Shown here: positions 1 through 9,518 of the stretch, piece after piece
Layout of the letters: every line of letters begins with the position of its first letter
How positions within the stretch are numbered: the stretch's first letter is position 1
Source of the DNA: Clostridia bacterium
Lineage (GTDB): Bacteria > Bacillota > Clostridia > Oscillospirales > CAG-272
DNA: 64,000 bases
Assembly (NCBI GenBank): GCA_900768535.1
Contig: CAAGDE010000076.1
Location: 38,911 to 102,910, forward strand
Direction of reading: 5' to 3'
Translations under genes and position numbers: made by a program
Notes under the pieces: generated by a model
Told to the model about the DNA's origin: nothing
Databases searched by the model: none
What the model saw: only the letters and a program-made list of their open reading frames with translations

Positions 1-1
1 G

Positions 2-1501
2 GATGAGACCGAAAAGGTCAAGGTGCTGATCCAGTCCGGCGACCCGGTGTACGTCAGCCTGGCGCCGTCCTTTATTGCCAATTACAAGGGCGTCGGCATT
101 GAGGGAATGCGGGGAGCGCTGAAGAAGCTCGGTTTTGCGGAGGTGGAGGAGACCGCCGTCGGAGCAACCATTGTCAAGACCGAGTATGAAAGAATTCTGC
201 GGGAAGAGGAGCGCGATATCGTCATCTCCTCCTGCTGTCATTCGGTCAATCTGCTGATTCAGAAGTATTTTCCGTCCGAGCTGATTGATCTTGCGGACGT
301 ACTGTCCCCGATGCAGGCGCACTGCCTGGATATCAAGCGGCGGGTGCCGAACGCGAAAACCGTGTTCATCGGTCCCTGTGTGGCAAAGAAGGATGAAGCG
401 GAATACTACGGCGGCATTGTTGATGCGGTTCTGACCTATGAAGAGCTGACCGCGTGGTTCGATGCCGCGCATATCCGTCCCGAAGCGGAGCCGGATCACA
501 CCGAGGAGAGCCGCGCACGCTTCTTCCCGACCACGGGTGGAATCCTCAAAACCATGGCGCAGACCGCACCTGGCTATACCTATCTGGCAATTGACGGCGT
601 GGAGAACTGCATCGCCGCCCTGCGCGACATCGAAAACGGCAGACTGCACAAATGCTTCATCGAAATGTCTGCGTGCATCGGAAGCTGCGTCGGCGGACCG
701 GTAATGGAAAAATACCACCGCACACCGATCTCCGACTATGTGTCGGTGGCGGAATATGCCGGCACCAGGGACTTTCCCGTCCGCCAGCCGGAGAGCGACT
801 GCCTGCGCAAGCACTTTGAGCCGATCGAGCGCCGCAACGGAACGCCGAGCGAGGAGGAGATTGCACAGATCCTGCGCAAGATGGGCAAGACCAAGCCGGA
901 GGACGAGCTGAACTGCGGCTCCTGCGGCTACGATACCTGCCGCGAAAAGGCAATTGCGATCTACCACGGAAAAGCGGAGATCTCCATGTGTCTGCCGTAC
1001 CTCAAGGAAAAAGCGGAGAGCTTTTCGGACTGCATCGTCAACAATACCCCGAACGGTCTGATCGTGGTCAACGATGCGCTGGAGGTTCAGCAGATCAACG
1101 CCGCGGCAAGAAAGATCATGAATATCCGGTCCGCATCCGATGTTCTGGGAGATCAGGTGGTCCGGATCCTCGATCCCGCCATCTTCCTCAAGGTGCTGGA
1201 AACCAAGCGGAGCATCCGCGATCAGCGGGTCTACTTAGCCGAATACAAAAAGTATGTGGAGCAGACCGTGGTGTACGACAGCAACTACCAGATGCTGGTC
1301 TGCATCATGCGCGATGTGACCGACGAGGAAACCGAGCGCGAAAAGAAAGAGGACATCAGCCGGCGGACGGTGGAAATTGCCGACAAGGTGGTGGATAAGC
1401 AGATGCGCATCGTGCAGGAGATCGCGTCGCTGCTGGGTGAGACCGCGGCGGAAACGAAGATTGCACTGACCAAGCTCAAGGAGAGTATTTCCGATGAATG
1501 A
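2..1501 (+). CDS. hydS: Putative H2-sensing [FeFe] hydrogenase with PAS domain (HydS-like), 5' truncated
   Basis: The frame is open to the left edge, so the N-terminus (normally ferredoxin-like) lies outside; about 499 residues are visible. H-cluster motifs, counted from the in-frame GTG at 23, are ISSCCHSV near residue 68 (L1), FIGPCVAKKDE near 116 (L2) and MSACIGSCVGG near 215 (L3). They deviate from catalytic enzymes: TSCCP is SSCCH. A CGSCGYDTC cluster-binding segment follows near residue 300, then a PAS-like domain (about 330-440) and a helical tail. This is the layout of group C sensory hydrogenases. The gene overlaps the downstream phosphatase by 8 nt and precedes a catalytic hydrogenase, the hydS/hydA2 arrangement known from Ruminococcus albus. 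Sensing rather than catalysis is inferred from family and context. Confidence 0.82.
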   Translation, partial: DETEKVKVLIQSGDPVYVSLAPSFIANYKGVGIEGMRGALKKLGFAEVEETAVGATIVKTEYERILREEERDIVISSCCHSVNLLIQKYFPSELIDLADVLSPMQAHCLDIKRRVPNAKTVFIGPCVAKKDEAEYYGGIVDAVLTYEELTAWFDAAHIRPEAEPDHTEESRARFFPTTGGILKTMAQTAPGYTYLAIDGVENCIAALRDIENGRLHKCFIEMSACIGSCVGGPVMEKYHRTPISDYVSVAEYAGTRDFPVRQPESDCLRKHFEPIERRNGTPSEEEIAQILRKMGKTKPEDELNCGSCGYDTCREKAIAIYHGKAEISMCLPYLKEKAESFSDCIVNNTPNGLIVVNDALEVQQINAAARKIMNIRSASDVLGDQVVRILDPAIFLKVLETKRSIRDQRVYLAEYKKYVEQTVVYDSNYQMLVCIMRDVTDEETEREKKEDISRRTVEIADKVVDKQMRIVQEIASLLGETAAETKIALTKLKESISDE

Positions 1502-2666
1502 TCTTTGCGCCGATATCGGCTACAGGAGCATCAACCACGCCGGAGAACAGCTCTGCGGCGACCACGTGGACGTGGTGGAGCAGGGCGATAATTCCACGGT
1601 CATTGTGCTTGCGGACGGATTGGGCAGCGGCGTGAAGGCGAGCATTCTCTCTACGCTGACCTCCAAGATCATTTCCACCATGATGGCGGAAGGGCTGACG
1701 CTGGAGGACTGCGTGGAAACCATTGCGCAGACCCTGCCGATCTGCAGTGTGCGGGGCGTGGCATATTCCACCTTCAGCATCCTGCACCTGGTCGACAACC
1801 GCGAAATGGAGCTGATCCAGTACGACAACCCGCTGGTGATCCTGCTCCGGGACGGCAAAAATTACGACTATCCGAAAACCGAGATGAACATCGGCGGCAA
1901 AAAGATTTACAAGTCGGTCGTCAAGCTGCAGGAAAACGATATTTTCATTGCGATGAGCGACGGCTGTCCGCACGCGGGAATCGGTCTGGCTTACAACTTC
2001 GGCTGGAAGCGGGAGGACATCATCGGCTTCATGGAAACGGTTGCCATTGCGGGCTACACCGCAAAGACGCTTTCCACCATTCTGATTGATGAGGTCAACA
2101 AGCTGTATGCGCAGAAGCCGGGAGACGATGCCACGGCGTGTGTGGTGCGTATCCGCCGGCGGGAACCGATGAACATCCTGTTCGGGCCGCCCTCCAACCG
2201 GGACGACTGCAACCGCATGATGTCGCTGTTCTTCTCCAAGGAGGGCAAACACATCGTCTGCGGCGGAACCACCTCCTCCATTGCCGCGAAATATCTCGGC
2301 AAGCCGGTCAAAACCAGCCTCAACTTCGTCAAAAGCGACATTCCGCCGATTGCGGAGATTGAAGGCGTCGACCTGGTTACGGAAGGGGTCATTACCATCA
2401 ACCGCGTTGTGGAATACGCCAAGGATGCGGTGGGGGACAATCGGCTGTACGAAAAATGGAGCTTCGGGCATGACGGTGCATCCCTGATCTGCCGGATGCT
2501 GTTTGAGGAAGCCACCGATATCAACTTCTTTGTGGGCAGAGCAATCAACCCGGCGCACCAGAACCCGGATCTGCCGATCAACTTCAACATCAAAATGAAT
2601 CTGGTCGAGGAGCTGTCCGCCTGCCTGCGAAAGATGGGAAAACGGATCAAGGTCAGTTATTTTTAA
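1494..2666 (+). CDS. SpoIIE-type PP2C serine phosphatase linked to the hydrogenase sensor
   Basis: 390 residues. The first about 215 residues form a SpoIIE/PP2C phosphatase: VLADGLGSG near residue 40 and AMSDGCPHAG near 155 carry the metal-binding aspartates, and PGDDATACVV near 205 is the terminal DDAT motif. Residues about 220-390 form a second conserved-looking domain (GPPSNRDDCNRMM, VCGGTTSS) that I cannot name. The ATG lies inside the end of hydS, behind AAGGAG at 1478, so the two are translationally coupled. In the H2-sensor clusters of Clostridia such a phosphatase is thought to relay the sensor state by dephosphorylating a partner; the partner is not identifiable here. Confidence 0.85.
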   Translation: MNDLCADIGYRSINHAGEQLCGDHVDVVEQGDNSTVIVLADGLGSGVKASILSTLTSKIISTMMAEGLTLEDCVETIAQTLPICSVRGVAYSTFSILHLVDNREMELIQYDNPLVILLRDGKNYDYPKTEMNIGGKKIYKSVVKLQENDIFIAMSDGCPHAGIGLAYNFGWKREDIIGFMETVAIAGYTAKTLSTILIDEVNKLYAQKPGDDATACVVRIRRREPMNILFGPPSNRDDCNRMMSLFFSKEGKHIVCGGTTSSIAAKYLGKPVKTSLNFVKSDIPPIAEIEGVDLVTEGVITINRVVEYAKDAVGDNRLYEKWSFGHDGASLICRMLFEEATDINFFVGRAINPAHQNPDLPINFNIKMNLVEELSACLRKMGKRIKVSYF

Positions 2667-2668
2667 GA

Positions 2669-2692
2669 CGTTCCGATGTTGCGTTCGGAACG
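2669..2692 (+). other. Intergenic hairpin between phosphatase and hydA2
   Basis: An 8-bp perfect stem (CGTTCCGA pairing with TCGGAACG) with an 8-nt loop sits just after the phosphatase stop codon. No T-run follows, so it is not an intrinsic terminator. It could be a processing or stability element that sets different levels of sensor and enzyme mRNA; this is inference. Confidence 0.45.
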
Positions 2693-2715
2693 GTCTGAGG
2701 ACGCGGAGGGAGAAA

Positions 2716-4137
2716 ATGCGGAAATTTGATACAAAGGTTCAGCATCTGAAATACAAGGTGCTCAGAGAAGTGGCGCGGGAGGCATGGGCAGGACGCCTGG
2801 CACAGACCGCAATCGATATTCCGAAGACCATTGTGCCGGGGAAAATTCCGACCATGCGGTGCTGTGTCTATAAGGAGCGCGCCATTCTTGCCGAGCGTGT
2901 GAAAATCGCAATGGGCGGAGACCGAAGCAATCCGAACGTCATTGAGGTCATCGATATTGCCTGCGACGAATGCCCGATGGGCGGCTACGAGGTGACCAAT
3001 GCCTGCCGCGGATGTCTGGCACACCGGTGCGAGGATGCCTGCCGGTTCGGCGCGATTACGTTCGATCAGAACCACGTGGCACACATCGACAAGACCAAAT
3101 GCAAAGAGTGCGGTGCCTGTGCAAAGGTCTGCCCCTACAGCGCCATCCATAACTACAAGCGCCCCTGTGAAACGGCGTGTAAGGTCAAAGCGATCTCCAT
3201 GGGCGACGAAAAGCAGGCTTGCATCAACAACGACAAGTGCATTTCCTGCGGTGCGTGCGTCTATCAGTGTCCGTTCGGCGCGATTACCGACAAATCGTTC
3301 ATCCTGAAGGTGATCGATATCCTGAAAGGCAGTGAAGAAGGCAAAAATTACAAGGTCTATGCCATCGTTGCCCCGTCCATCTCCAGCCAGTTTACCTATG
3401 CAAAGCTGGGGCAGGTGATCAGCGGTCTGCGGGCGCTCGGATTCCATACCGTCATCGAAGCGGCGTTGGGAGCCGATATGGTGGCGCAGGCGGAATCGCG
3501 CGAGCTGGCGGAAAAGGGCTTCCTGACCAGCTCCTGCTGCCCGGCGTTTGTGGACTACATCGAAAAGAATTTTCCGGATCTCGTTCCGTTTGTGTCGCAT
3601 AATCTTTCTCCGATGGCAACCATTGCAAAATACCTCAAGGAGCATGAGCCGGGGTGTAAAACAGTGTTTGTAGGACCGTGTACCGCCAAAAAGATGGAGG
3701 TGCAGAAGGAGACCGTCAGCCCGTACATCGACACAGCCATGACCTTTGAGGAGCTGCAGGCGCTGTTTGACAGCCGGGATATCGACATCACCGCTCTGGA
3801 GGAAGGGGTGCTGGACAATGCCTCCTACTTCGGAAGAATTTTTGCCCGCTGCGGCGGACTGTCGGACGCGGTTGCGGAGGGGCTGAAGGAACAGGGACTG
3901 GATTTCCTGCTCAAGCCCTGCTCGTGCGACGGCATCGAGCAATGCAAGATCGCGCTTTTGCAGAAGAGCAAGGGCAGGCTGGACGCCAACTTCATCGAGG
4001 GTATGGCGTGTGTCGGCGGCTGTATCGGCGGAGCCGGCTGTCTGACGCACGGCGAAAAGAACAAAGCCGAGGTCGACAAATACGGCAGACAGGCATTGGA
4101 AAAGACCATTGCCGATGCGGTCTCCGTGCTGAAATAA
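2716..4137 (+). CDS. hydA2: Monomeric [FeFe] hydrogenase, group B (HydA2-like)
   Basis: 473 residues; would interconvert protons and H2 in the cytoplasm using ferredoxin. The N-terminal part has a CDECPMGG segment and further Cys pairs (about 82-110), followed by two ferredoxin-type 4Fe-4S motifs (CKECGACAKVCP and CISCGACVYQCP). The H-cluster domain has TSSCCPAFVDYI (L1, about 275), FVGPCTAKKMEV (L2, about 315) and EGMACVGGCIGGAG (L3, about 425), which is intact and typical of the non-bifurcating group B enzymes. Start ATG follows GGAGGGAG. It ends the cluster, with a strong terminator 3 nt downstream. Maturases HydEFG are not in the window. Confidence 0.92.
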   Translation: MRKFDTKVQHLKYKVLREVAREAWAGRLAQTAIDIPKTIVPGKIPTMRCCVYKERAILAERVKIAMGGDRSNPNVIEVIDIACDECPMGGYEVTNACRGCLAHRCEDACRFGAITFDQNHVAHIDKTKCKECGACAKVCPYSAIHNYKRPCETACKVKAISMGDEKQACINNDKCISCGACVYQCPFGAITDKSFILKVIDILKGSEEGKNYKVYAIVAPSISSQFTYAKLGQVISGLRALGFHTVIEAALGADMVAQAESRELAEKGFLTSSCCPAFVDYIEKNFPDLVPFVSHNLSPMATIAKYLKEHEPGCKTVFVGPCTAKKMEVQKETVSPYIDTAMTFEELQALFDSRDIDITALEEGVLDNASYFGRIFARCGGLSDAVAEGLKEQGLDFLLKPCSCDGIEQCKIALLQKSKGRLDANFIEGMACVGGCIGGAGCLTHGEKNKAEVDKYGRQALEKTIADAVSVLK

Positions 4138-4140
4138 AAG

Positions 4141-4181
4141 AACTCCCTTCCGGAATGACACGGTTCCGGAAGGGAGTTTTT
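4141..4181 (+). terminator. Bidirectional intrinsic terminator, hydA2 / ruvB
   Basis: Perfect 15-bp stem, 4141-4155 with 4164-4178, 8-nt loop, followed by T residues on the plus strand. The stem begins with AA, so it also offers a short U-run to the convergent ruvB transcript. Confidence 0.9.
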
Positions 4182-4213
4182 CACGGTTGAGAAAGGTCAG
4201 TGAAGGTTGGACG

Positions 4214-5287
4214 TCATTTTTTTTCGTTCTCGGCGTCAAACATTTGCAGCTGTTCTGCGGGGGTCTGCGGCGGGCGGTAGGGGATCCCGAGATGCTCGTA
4301 GGCAAGCCGGGTGACACATCTGCCGCGCGGCGTCCGGCTGAGGTACCCGATCTGCATCAGGTACGGCTCGTAAACATCCTCCAGCGTCACGGCTTCCTCA
4401 CCGACCGTTGCCGCCAGCGTCTCCAGTCCGACCGGACCGCCGTCATAGAAATCGATGATGGTTTTCAGCATCCGCCTGTCGGTGTTGTCCAGCCCCAGCT
4501 CGTCAATCTCCAGCGTGGTCAGGGAATAGTTTGCGATTGCCGCATCGATCTCGCCGTTTCCCTTGACCTGTGCGAAATCCCGCACCCGCTTGAGCAGACG
4601 GTTCGCGATTCGCGGCGTTCCGCGGGAGCGCCCGGCAATCTCCCGCGCGCCGTCCGGGGAGATCGGCATTCCGAGAATCCCCGCACTGCGGGTGACAATC
4701 AGCGCCAGCTCCTCCGGCGTGTACAGCTCCAGCTTCATCAGCACGCCGAACCGGTCACGCAGCGGTGTGGTCATCTGCCCGGCACGCGTGGTGGCACCGA
4801 TCAGGGTAAAGCGGGGCAGATCAATCCGCAGACTGCGCGCGGAGGGACCCTTTCCGATGATGATATCCAGCGCGTAGTCCTCCATGGCGGGGTAGAGAAT
4901 CTCCTCCACCTGCCTTGGGAGGCGGTGAATCTCATCGATGAACAGCACATCCCCCTCGGAGAGGTTGGTCAGAAGCGCCGCCAGATCGCCCTGCTTTTCA
5001 ATGGCGGGGCCGGACGTGATGCGGATATTGACACCCATTTCGGTTGCAATGATGTTCGCAAGCGTGGTTTTTCCCAAGCCGGGAGGACCGTACAGCAGGA
5101 CGTGATCCAGCGAATCCCCGCGTTTTTTAGCGGCGGCAATGTAAACCTTCAGAATCTCCTTGGCTTTGACCTGACCGATGTAGTCATCCAGCAGCTTCGG
5201 GCGCAGGGAAAGCTCGGTTTCCGCGTCATCCGAGGTGTACCCGGTTTCCATGATCCGGTTTTCGAAATCAAACTCGTTCGTATCCAT
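4214..5287 (-). CDS. ruvB: Holliday junction branch migration helicase RuvB
   Basis: 357 residues, near the usual RuvB length. The motor of the RuvAB complex that moves Holliday junctions during recombination and fork repair. Walker A GPPGLGKT at 67-74, Walker B FIDEIH at 116-121, sensor motif IGATTRAG near 167, arginine region PLRDRFG, and a C-terminal winged-helix DNA-binding domain ending in YEHLGIPY. Last gene of the minus-strand unit DUF951-yfhO-ruvA-ruvB, 21 nt after ruvA. The residues expected for activity are all present. Confidence 0.97.
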   Translation of the reverse strand: MDTNEFDFENRIMETGYTSDDAETELSLRPKLLDDYIGQVKAKEILKVYIAAAKKRGDSLDHVLLYGPPGLGKTTLANIIATEMGVNIRITSGPAIEKQGDLAALLTNLSEGDVLFIDEIHRLPRQVEEILYPAMEDYALDIIIGKGPSARSLRIDLPRFTLIGATTRAGQMTTPLRDRFGVLMKLELYTPEELALIVTRSAGILGMPISPDGAREIAGRSRGTPRIANRLLKRVRDFAQVKGNGEIDAAIANYSLTTLEIDELGLDNTDRRMLKTIIDFYDGGPVGLETLAATVGEEAVTLEDVYEPYLMQIGYLSRTPRGRCVTRLAYEHLGIPYRPPQTPAEQLQMFDAENEKK

Positions 5288-5308
5288 CAGCCGTCAGTCC
5301 TTTCCCGG

Positions 5309-5941
5309 TCAGTATTTCATCAGATTTTTCAGCGCCGCGCGGATGATCTCTTCCAGCTCCAGCTTCTCGGTATCCAAAGGCTTCAGCGCCGCCAGCGCCT
5401 CCGGGCGGGAATAGCCGAGCACCGTGAGCGCATCGATTGCCTCGCCCAGCTTGCCCTTGCCATTCCCTCCCTGTGCGGACGCCTGTGCCGCACCTGCCGG
5501 TGCATCCGGAATTGCGCCGCCGTTTTCCCGGAGCATCTTGTCCTTCAGCTCCAGTATAATCCTTGCCGCCGTTTTGGGACCGATCCCGTTTGCGCGCGAG
5601 ATGGTCTTGCGGTCATCGGTGCAGACGGCAAGCGCGAATTTTTCGGGCGTAAGCAGGGACAGCACCGCCATTGCCGCCTTGGGTCCCACGCCGGAGACCG
5701 ACAGCAGCATCCGGAAGGAGGACAGCTCCGCCTGCGATGCGAATCCGAACAGCTCCAGGTCATCCTCTCTGACCGCAAGATGCGTAAAGAGTGTGACCTG
5801 CGGCGGATCGGTGACCGAGCGCGGAGGCATAGCCTCGTAGGTGGTTCCGCTGACGGTCAGCTTATATCCGACGCCGCCGACATCCACCACCGCAAAGGTC
5901 GGCTCCAGGTGTACCAGGTTTCCTTTGATATAATAAAACAT
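5309..5941 (-). CDS. ruvA: Holliday junction DNA-binding protein RuvA
   Basis: 210 residues. Forms the tetramer that holds the four-way junction and loads RuvB. The N-terminal OB domain starts MFYYIKGNLVHLEPTFAVVDVGGVGY, the helix-hairpin-helix repeats include VSGVGPKAAMAVLS and ANGIGPKTAARIILELKD, and a short C-terminal domain (about 155-210) would contact RuvB. A low-complexity Ala/Gly linker lies near 145-158. Lies 12 nt downstream of yfhO and 21 nt upstream of ruvB in the same direction. Confidence 0.96.
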   Translation of the reverse strand: MFYYIKGNLVHLEPTFAVVDVGGVGYKLTVSGTTYEAMPPRSVTDPPQVTLFTHLAVREDDLELFGFASQAELSSFRMLLSVSGVGPKAAMAVLSLLTPEKFALAVCTDDRKTISRANGIGPKTAARIILELKDKMLRENGGAIPDAPAGAAQASAQGGNGKGKLGEAIDALTVLGYSRPEALAALKPLDTEKLELEEIIRAALKNLMKY

Positions 5942-5953
5942 GATATTCTCTCC

Positions 5954-8900
5954 TTATTGTCCGGATTTCCGGTTCCTGCCGAACAGGGCGGATATTGCGC
6001 AGACTGTCAGACATCCCGCGCCGACTGCCGCGTCCGCCGCCGAAAGGAGCAGTCCTTTTTGCCGGGGCTGTGTTTCCTCCGGTGCGGCATTTGACGGTTC
6101 CGCCGCCGCAATTTCCGTTGTCACTGCAGTGCTTTCCGTCACCGCAGGGTTTTCGGTTTCCGTGTCGGTACCTTCGGCAGCTTCGTTCTTTTTCTTTCTT
6201 CCGACCGTGGTGACCAGCCCGCGCAGACCCGGCGTTTTCCGCAGAATGGGGGAGAGCGCAACCAGCGCAAGGAAGATCAGCGTGGAGATTCCGGAGACCC
6301 AAAGTCCCAGCACCAGCGTGCGGGGGCGGTACTCCAGCCGGATATCATGCTCCCCGGCGTCACCCTCCACACGGAAAGCAACCAGCGAGCCCAGCGCTTT
6401 GACCGGCTCTGCCGCCTTTCCGTCAACGGTGATCCGCCAGCCCTGATCGTAGGCGAGCGTGGTCAGAATCAGTTCATTGCTCCGGGACGTGGTCAGCTTG
6501 CCGCGGAAGGAATGCTCGGTGTAGTCATCGATCCGGAACTGATCCTGTCCGAGCCGCGCGAACGCATCCGTAAAGGCATCGCGGTCGATCATGGCAATGG
6601 CAGGCTCGCCCTTGACGTAATAGAGCGATTTTCCGGTGGTGTTTGCGCGCAGGGTCAGCACATCACCCGCATGATGAACGCCGAGCGATACGATGCGCAG
6701 GTTTTCCCCGGTGCCCCACTTTCCGCAGTTGGCGGATTTGTTCTGCGTTTCGTTCCAAAGGGTGAGCGTCAGCTCCCGCGGATATTTGGTGGGGAGATAG
6801 AAATACACCTCGCCGTCCTCCGGAACCGTAAATTTGTAGGTGAGAACCCCCGATGCGCTGACACTGCTGTAGCAGGTGTGCTTTTCCGCCGGGTAGGAGG
6901 TTCCCAGCCCGGAGGTGGATTCGGTGACGGTCAGCGGCTTGAAGATTTCCGCCTGCTCCTCTCCCAGCATTGCCGCAAGCATGGCGTTCAGCCGGGTAAA
7001 GGGGGAGTAGTAGGGGTCGGTATATTCGGCGCTCCGGACGGTTTCGTCAATGCCGAGCTTGCCGTTGATGAACGCCTTGAGCCTGTCAATGGCGCTGCCG
7101 ATGATGCTCGCGTCCTCCGGTTTTTTCTTGTCGGTGTCCTTGTTGTCCTTTTTGGTTTCTTCCTTCTTTTCCACCGGCTTGTAGCCCAGGGCGAAGTCCA
7201 AAAGATCATCGCTGACGCCGTAGGCAAGCGAGAGCGCATAGCGGTTGTAGTACGCCGTGTAGCGGTTGTCCGGGTCGCTGACAAAGGCTTCGTACCAGCT
7301 CTCATGCGTGGGGGAGCCGGTGTCGGAGATGATATATTTCAGACCGAGCAGGGAATCGTTGACCGGCGTTCCGCCAAGGTACTTTGACCAGTGCGATGCC
7401 GAGCTGTAGCCCATCTTGTCCAGAAATTTGATGGTTTCCTGATTCAGCGTGGAGGTCGAGCCGGATAGCCCGCGGATGTTCAGCGCCATGTTGTCATTGA
7501 GCTTGCGGAACATCGTTTTCTCCATGCGGTAGAAGGTCTTGTCCTGCCCCTGAACCATCTCCACAATCGGTCTTGTTTTGTTCAGGTAGTTGTTGTAGTA
7601 GCTGTATTTGGAATACACCACGTCGTCGTCCAGCGCATTCATGCACCAAAGCCCGTTGAGAAAGCATTCAATGGCAACCACCGCGACCATGACCACCGAG
7701 ATGACCTGCCGGTCCTTCCGCGCGCGCCACAGCCCCAGCACCGCAAGCCAGACGGCAATGACGATCAGCGAAAACCAGATGCAGGTGTAATCGTTCGGCT
7801 TCATATATTCGTTGTCGGGGTCGGCGTAGTTCTGCAGGATGACGCAGATCAGGGCAAGCAGACCGCCGGTTCCGGCAACCGCCTTGAGGGAAACGCTGTC
7901 GAACTCGTTCATCGCGCGGCAGGCAAGCACCGTGAGGATGAAGCAAAGCATGAAGCTGTAGCGGTAGTTGAGCCAGTTCGGACGCTGGAAGCCGTGCCAG
8001 AGCAGATCGGGAACCGAAAGGGAAAAGCTGGCGACAAAGAGAAACACAAACAGCGCCGCGGCGATCTTCTGCCGCATGGGATACCTACGCGAGAGAAAAT
8101 ACGAGGGGATGAGCAAAAGGGTCAGCACGCCGCAGTAAACGAAGGGATAACCCGCCGGACGAACCGTATCATAGGAGGACGGCAGGAATTTGAAGAGCAG
8201 ATCGATGATGTCGAAATTGAAGCTCCAGACCCATTTGGTATTGGAGAAGGTGCTCTTTCCGAAGCTGAGCGAATAGTACGCGCCAAGCAGAATCACCGCC
8301 GCCATACCGACGGCAAGCAGGGAATAGAACGCCACCCGAAGCCCGGAACACAGAAAATGCAGACGCTCGCCGTCCGGGTTGTTCTCCCGCTCCTCGGAAT
8401 GCCCGAAGTAGCACAGGAAAAAATAGAAAAAGCAGTAAATGCACACCATGTAGCCGATATAGAAGTTGCTGAACAGCGTGACGGCAAGCGAGACGGTGTA
8501 GAGTCTGAATTTGCCCTTTTTGATCAGCGATTCCATCCCAAGGGTAATCATCGGCAGCCACATCATGGCGTCGATCCACATGGTGTTGTGCTGCTGGACA
8601 ATACCGTATGCCGAGAGCGCGTAGCAGGTGGCAAACACGATGATGGCGGTTTTGTTCGGCTTTTTCGAGGTTCTGTGCATATAGAGCCCGAACGAGCCGC
8701 CGCAGAGCGCGGTCTTGAGCAGGAACAGGAACAGCAGACCCTCCAGCATCCGATCCTTTGGAAACAGGGCAAGCAGATAGGAAAGGGGACTGGAAATATA
8801 ATATGCATAAATACCGAGAAATTCCCCGCCCATCGCCCGGGAGAAGGAATACAGCAGGCTGGCGTCCCCCCTGACAAAATTCCGGAGCGCCTCAAAGAAC

Positions 8901-9094
8901 CATACATACTGTCCGTTGAGATCCAGTACCAGAACGCTTCCGTCTCCGATCGGGTAAATCTCCCGTGCGAAGTAGATCAGGTACATGACAACCGCCGGGA
9001 CAATCATGCAAAGCAGAAGATAGCCGTATTTCCGGAGCCATCTGCCTGCTTTCTTATTCTCCGTGAGCAGAGGTGCGGTTTCCGTTTGATTCAT
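5954..9094 (-). CDS. yfhO: YfhO-family multi-pass membrane protein
   Basis: 1046 residues from the ATG at 9094, which has GGAAAGGAAGG upstream; longer upstream starts lack a site. About 13 hydrophobic helices fill the first 520 residues, beginning near residue 20, followed by a large soluble region and a last helix near 935. The N-terminal pattern (GQYVWFFEALRN, then SLLYSFSRAMGGEF) is typical of the YfhO family, whose studied members act in glycosylation of teichoic acids at the cell surface. A Lys/Glu/Asp-rich insert sits near residue 630, and the C-terminus is Thr/Glu/Ala-rich then hydrophobic. Start overlaps the DUF951 stop by 4 nt. The substrate here is unknown. Confidence 0.85.
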   Translation of the reverse strand: MNQTETAPLLTENKKAGRWLRKYGYLLLCMIVPAVVMYLIYFAREIYPIGDGSVLVLDLNGQYVWFFEALRNFVRGDASLLYSFSRAMGGEFLGIYAYYISSPLSYLLALFPKDRMLEGLLFLFLLKTALCGGSFGLYMHRTSKKPNKTAIIVFATCYALSAYGIVQQHNTMWIDAMMWLPMITLGMESLIKKGKFRLYTVSLAVTLFSNFYIGYMVCIYCFFYFFLCYFGHSEERENNPDGERLHFLCSGLRVAFYSLLAVGMAAVILLGAYYSLSFGKSTFSNTKWVWSFNFDIIDLLFKFLPSSYDTVRPAGYPFVYCGVLTLLLIPSYFLSRRYPMRQKIAAALFVFLFVASFSLSVPDLLWHGFQRPNWLNYRYSFMLCFILTVLACRAMNEFDSVSLKAVAGTGGLLALICVILQNYADPDNEYMKPNDYTCIWFSLIVIAVWLAVLGLWRARKDRQVISVVMVAVVAIECFLNGLWCMNALDDDVVYSKYSYYNNYLNKTRPIVEMVQGQDKTFYRMEKTMFRKLNDNMALNIRGLSGSTSTLNQETIKFLDKMGYSSASHWSKYLGGTPVNDSLLGLKYIISDTGSPTHESWYEAFVSDPDNRYTAYYNRYALSLAYGVSDDLLDFALGYKPVEKKEETKKDNKDTDKKKPEDASIIGSAIDRLKAFINGKLGIDETVRSAEYTDPYYSPFTRLNAMLAAMLGEEQAEIFKPLTVTESTSGLGTSYPAEKHTCYSSVSASGVLTYKFTVPEDGEVYFYLPTKYPRELTLTLWNETQNKSANCGKWGTGENLRIVSLGVHHAGDVLTLRANTTGKSLYYVKGEPAIAMIDRDAFTDAFARLGQDQFRIDDYTEHSFRGKLTTSRSNELILTTLAYDQGWRITVDGKAAEPVKALGSLVAFRVEGDAGEHDIRLEYRPRTLVLGLWVSGISTLIFLALVALSPILRKTPGLRGLVTTVGRKKKNEAAEGTDTETENPAVTESTAVTTEIAAAEPSNAAPEETQPRQKGLLLSAADAAVGAGCLTVCAISALFGRNRKSGQ

Positions 9095-9303
9095 GTGTTT
9101 GTTCCTTCCTTTCCGCCGGGCATCCGTTGCCGGATTGCTTTTTCGAATTTCAGCCGGTCCATGACCGTGTCGTGTCCGCAGGTCTCGCATCGCATCCGGA
9201 TCTCGGCGCCCACACGCAAAAGAACCACCGTGTCTCCGCCGCAGGGATGCTTTTTTCGCAGTCTCAGCCGGTCACCGGCACGCAAAATCGGAATCTCCGT
9301 CAT
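9091..9303 (-). CDS. DUF951 small zinc-ribbon-like protein
   Basis: 70 residues. The pattern LRAGDRLRLRKKHPCGGDT, then RCETCGHDTVMDRLKFEKAI, matches the DUF951 family: a KxHPCG motif and a CxxCGH pair that may bind zinc. The ATG at 9303 is preceded by AGGGAGA; an upstream in-frame ATG has no ribosome binding site. The stop overlaps the yfhO start as ATGA, suggesting coupled translation. First gene after the promoter at 9377-9405. Function of the family is unknown; members are common next to DNA-repair or ribosomal genes in Firmicutes. Confidence 0.85.
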   Translation of the reverse strand: MTEIPILRAGDRLRLRKKHPCGGDTVVLLRVGAEIRMRCETCGHDTVMDRLKFEKAIRQRMPGGKEGTNT

Positions 9304-9376
9304 GTCTGTCTCCCTTTCCAGAAAGCCCGAAGCACGGGGCTGCGGCTTTTTTATCTGAATTTCCATCATATCAATT

Positions 9377-9405
9377 ATTATATCATAAAAGCCCCCGCCT
9401 GTAAA
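9377..9405 (-). promoter_or_regulatory. SigA promoter for DUF951-yfhO-ruvAB
   Basis: Reading the minus strand, TTTACA (9405-9400), a 17-nt spacer and TATAAT (9382-9377). It lies about 75 nt upstream of the DUF951 start and diverges from the ruvC promoter. Confidence 0.8.
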
Positions 9406-9455
9406 CCGGAAAATCGCACTTTCTGTTAAAATTTACAATTGACGATAGATTTTGT

Positions 9456-9484
9456 TTGACATTCGCGCCGGTTTGTGATATACT
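9456..9484 (+). promoter_or_regulatory. SigA promoter for ruvC
   Basis: TTGACA at 9456-9461, 17-nt spacer, TATACT at 9479-9484, 35 nt before the ruvC start. Confidence 0.85.
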
Positions 9485-9518
9485 ATATGATGGATTCTTA
9501 TTGAAACGGGAGAGTAAA

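Noticed and set aside
4187..6094. 635-codon plus-strand frame across ruvA/ruvB
   Set aside because: Antisense of two certain genes, no start signal and no family resemblance.
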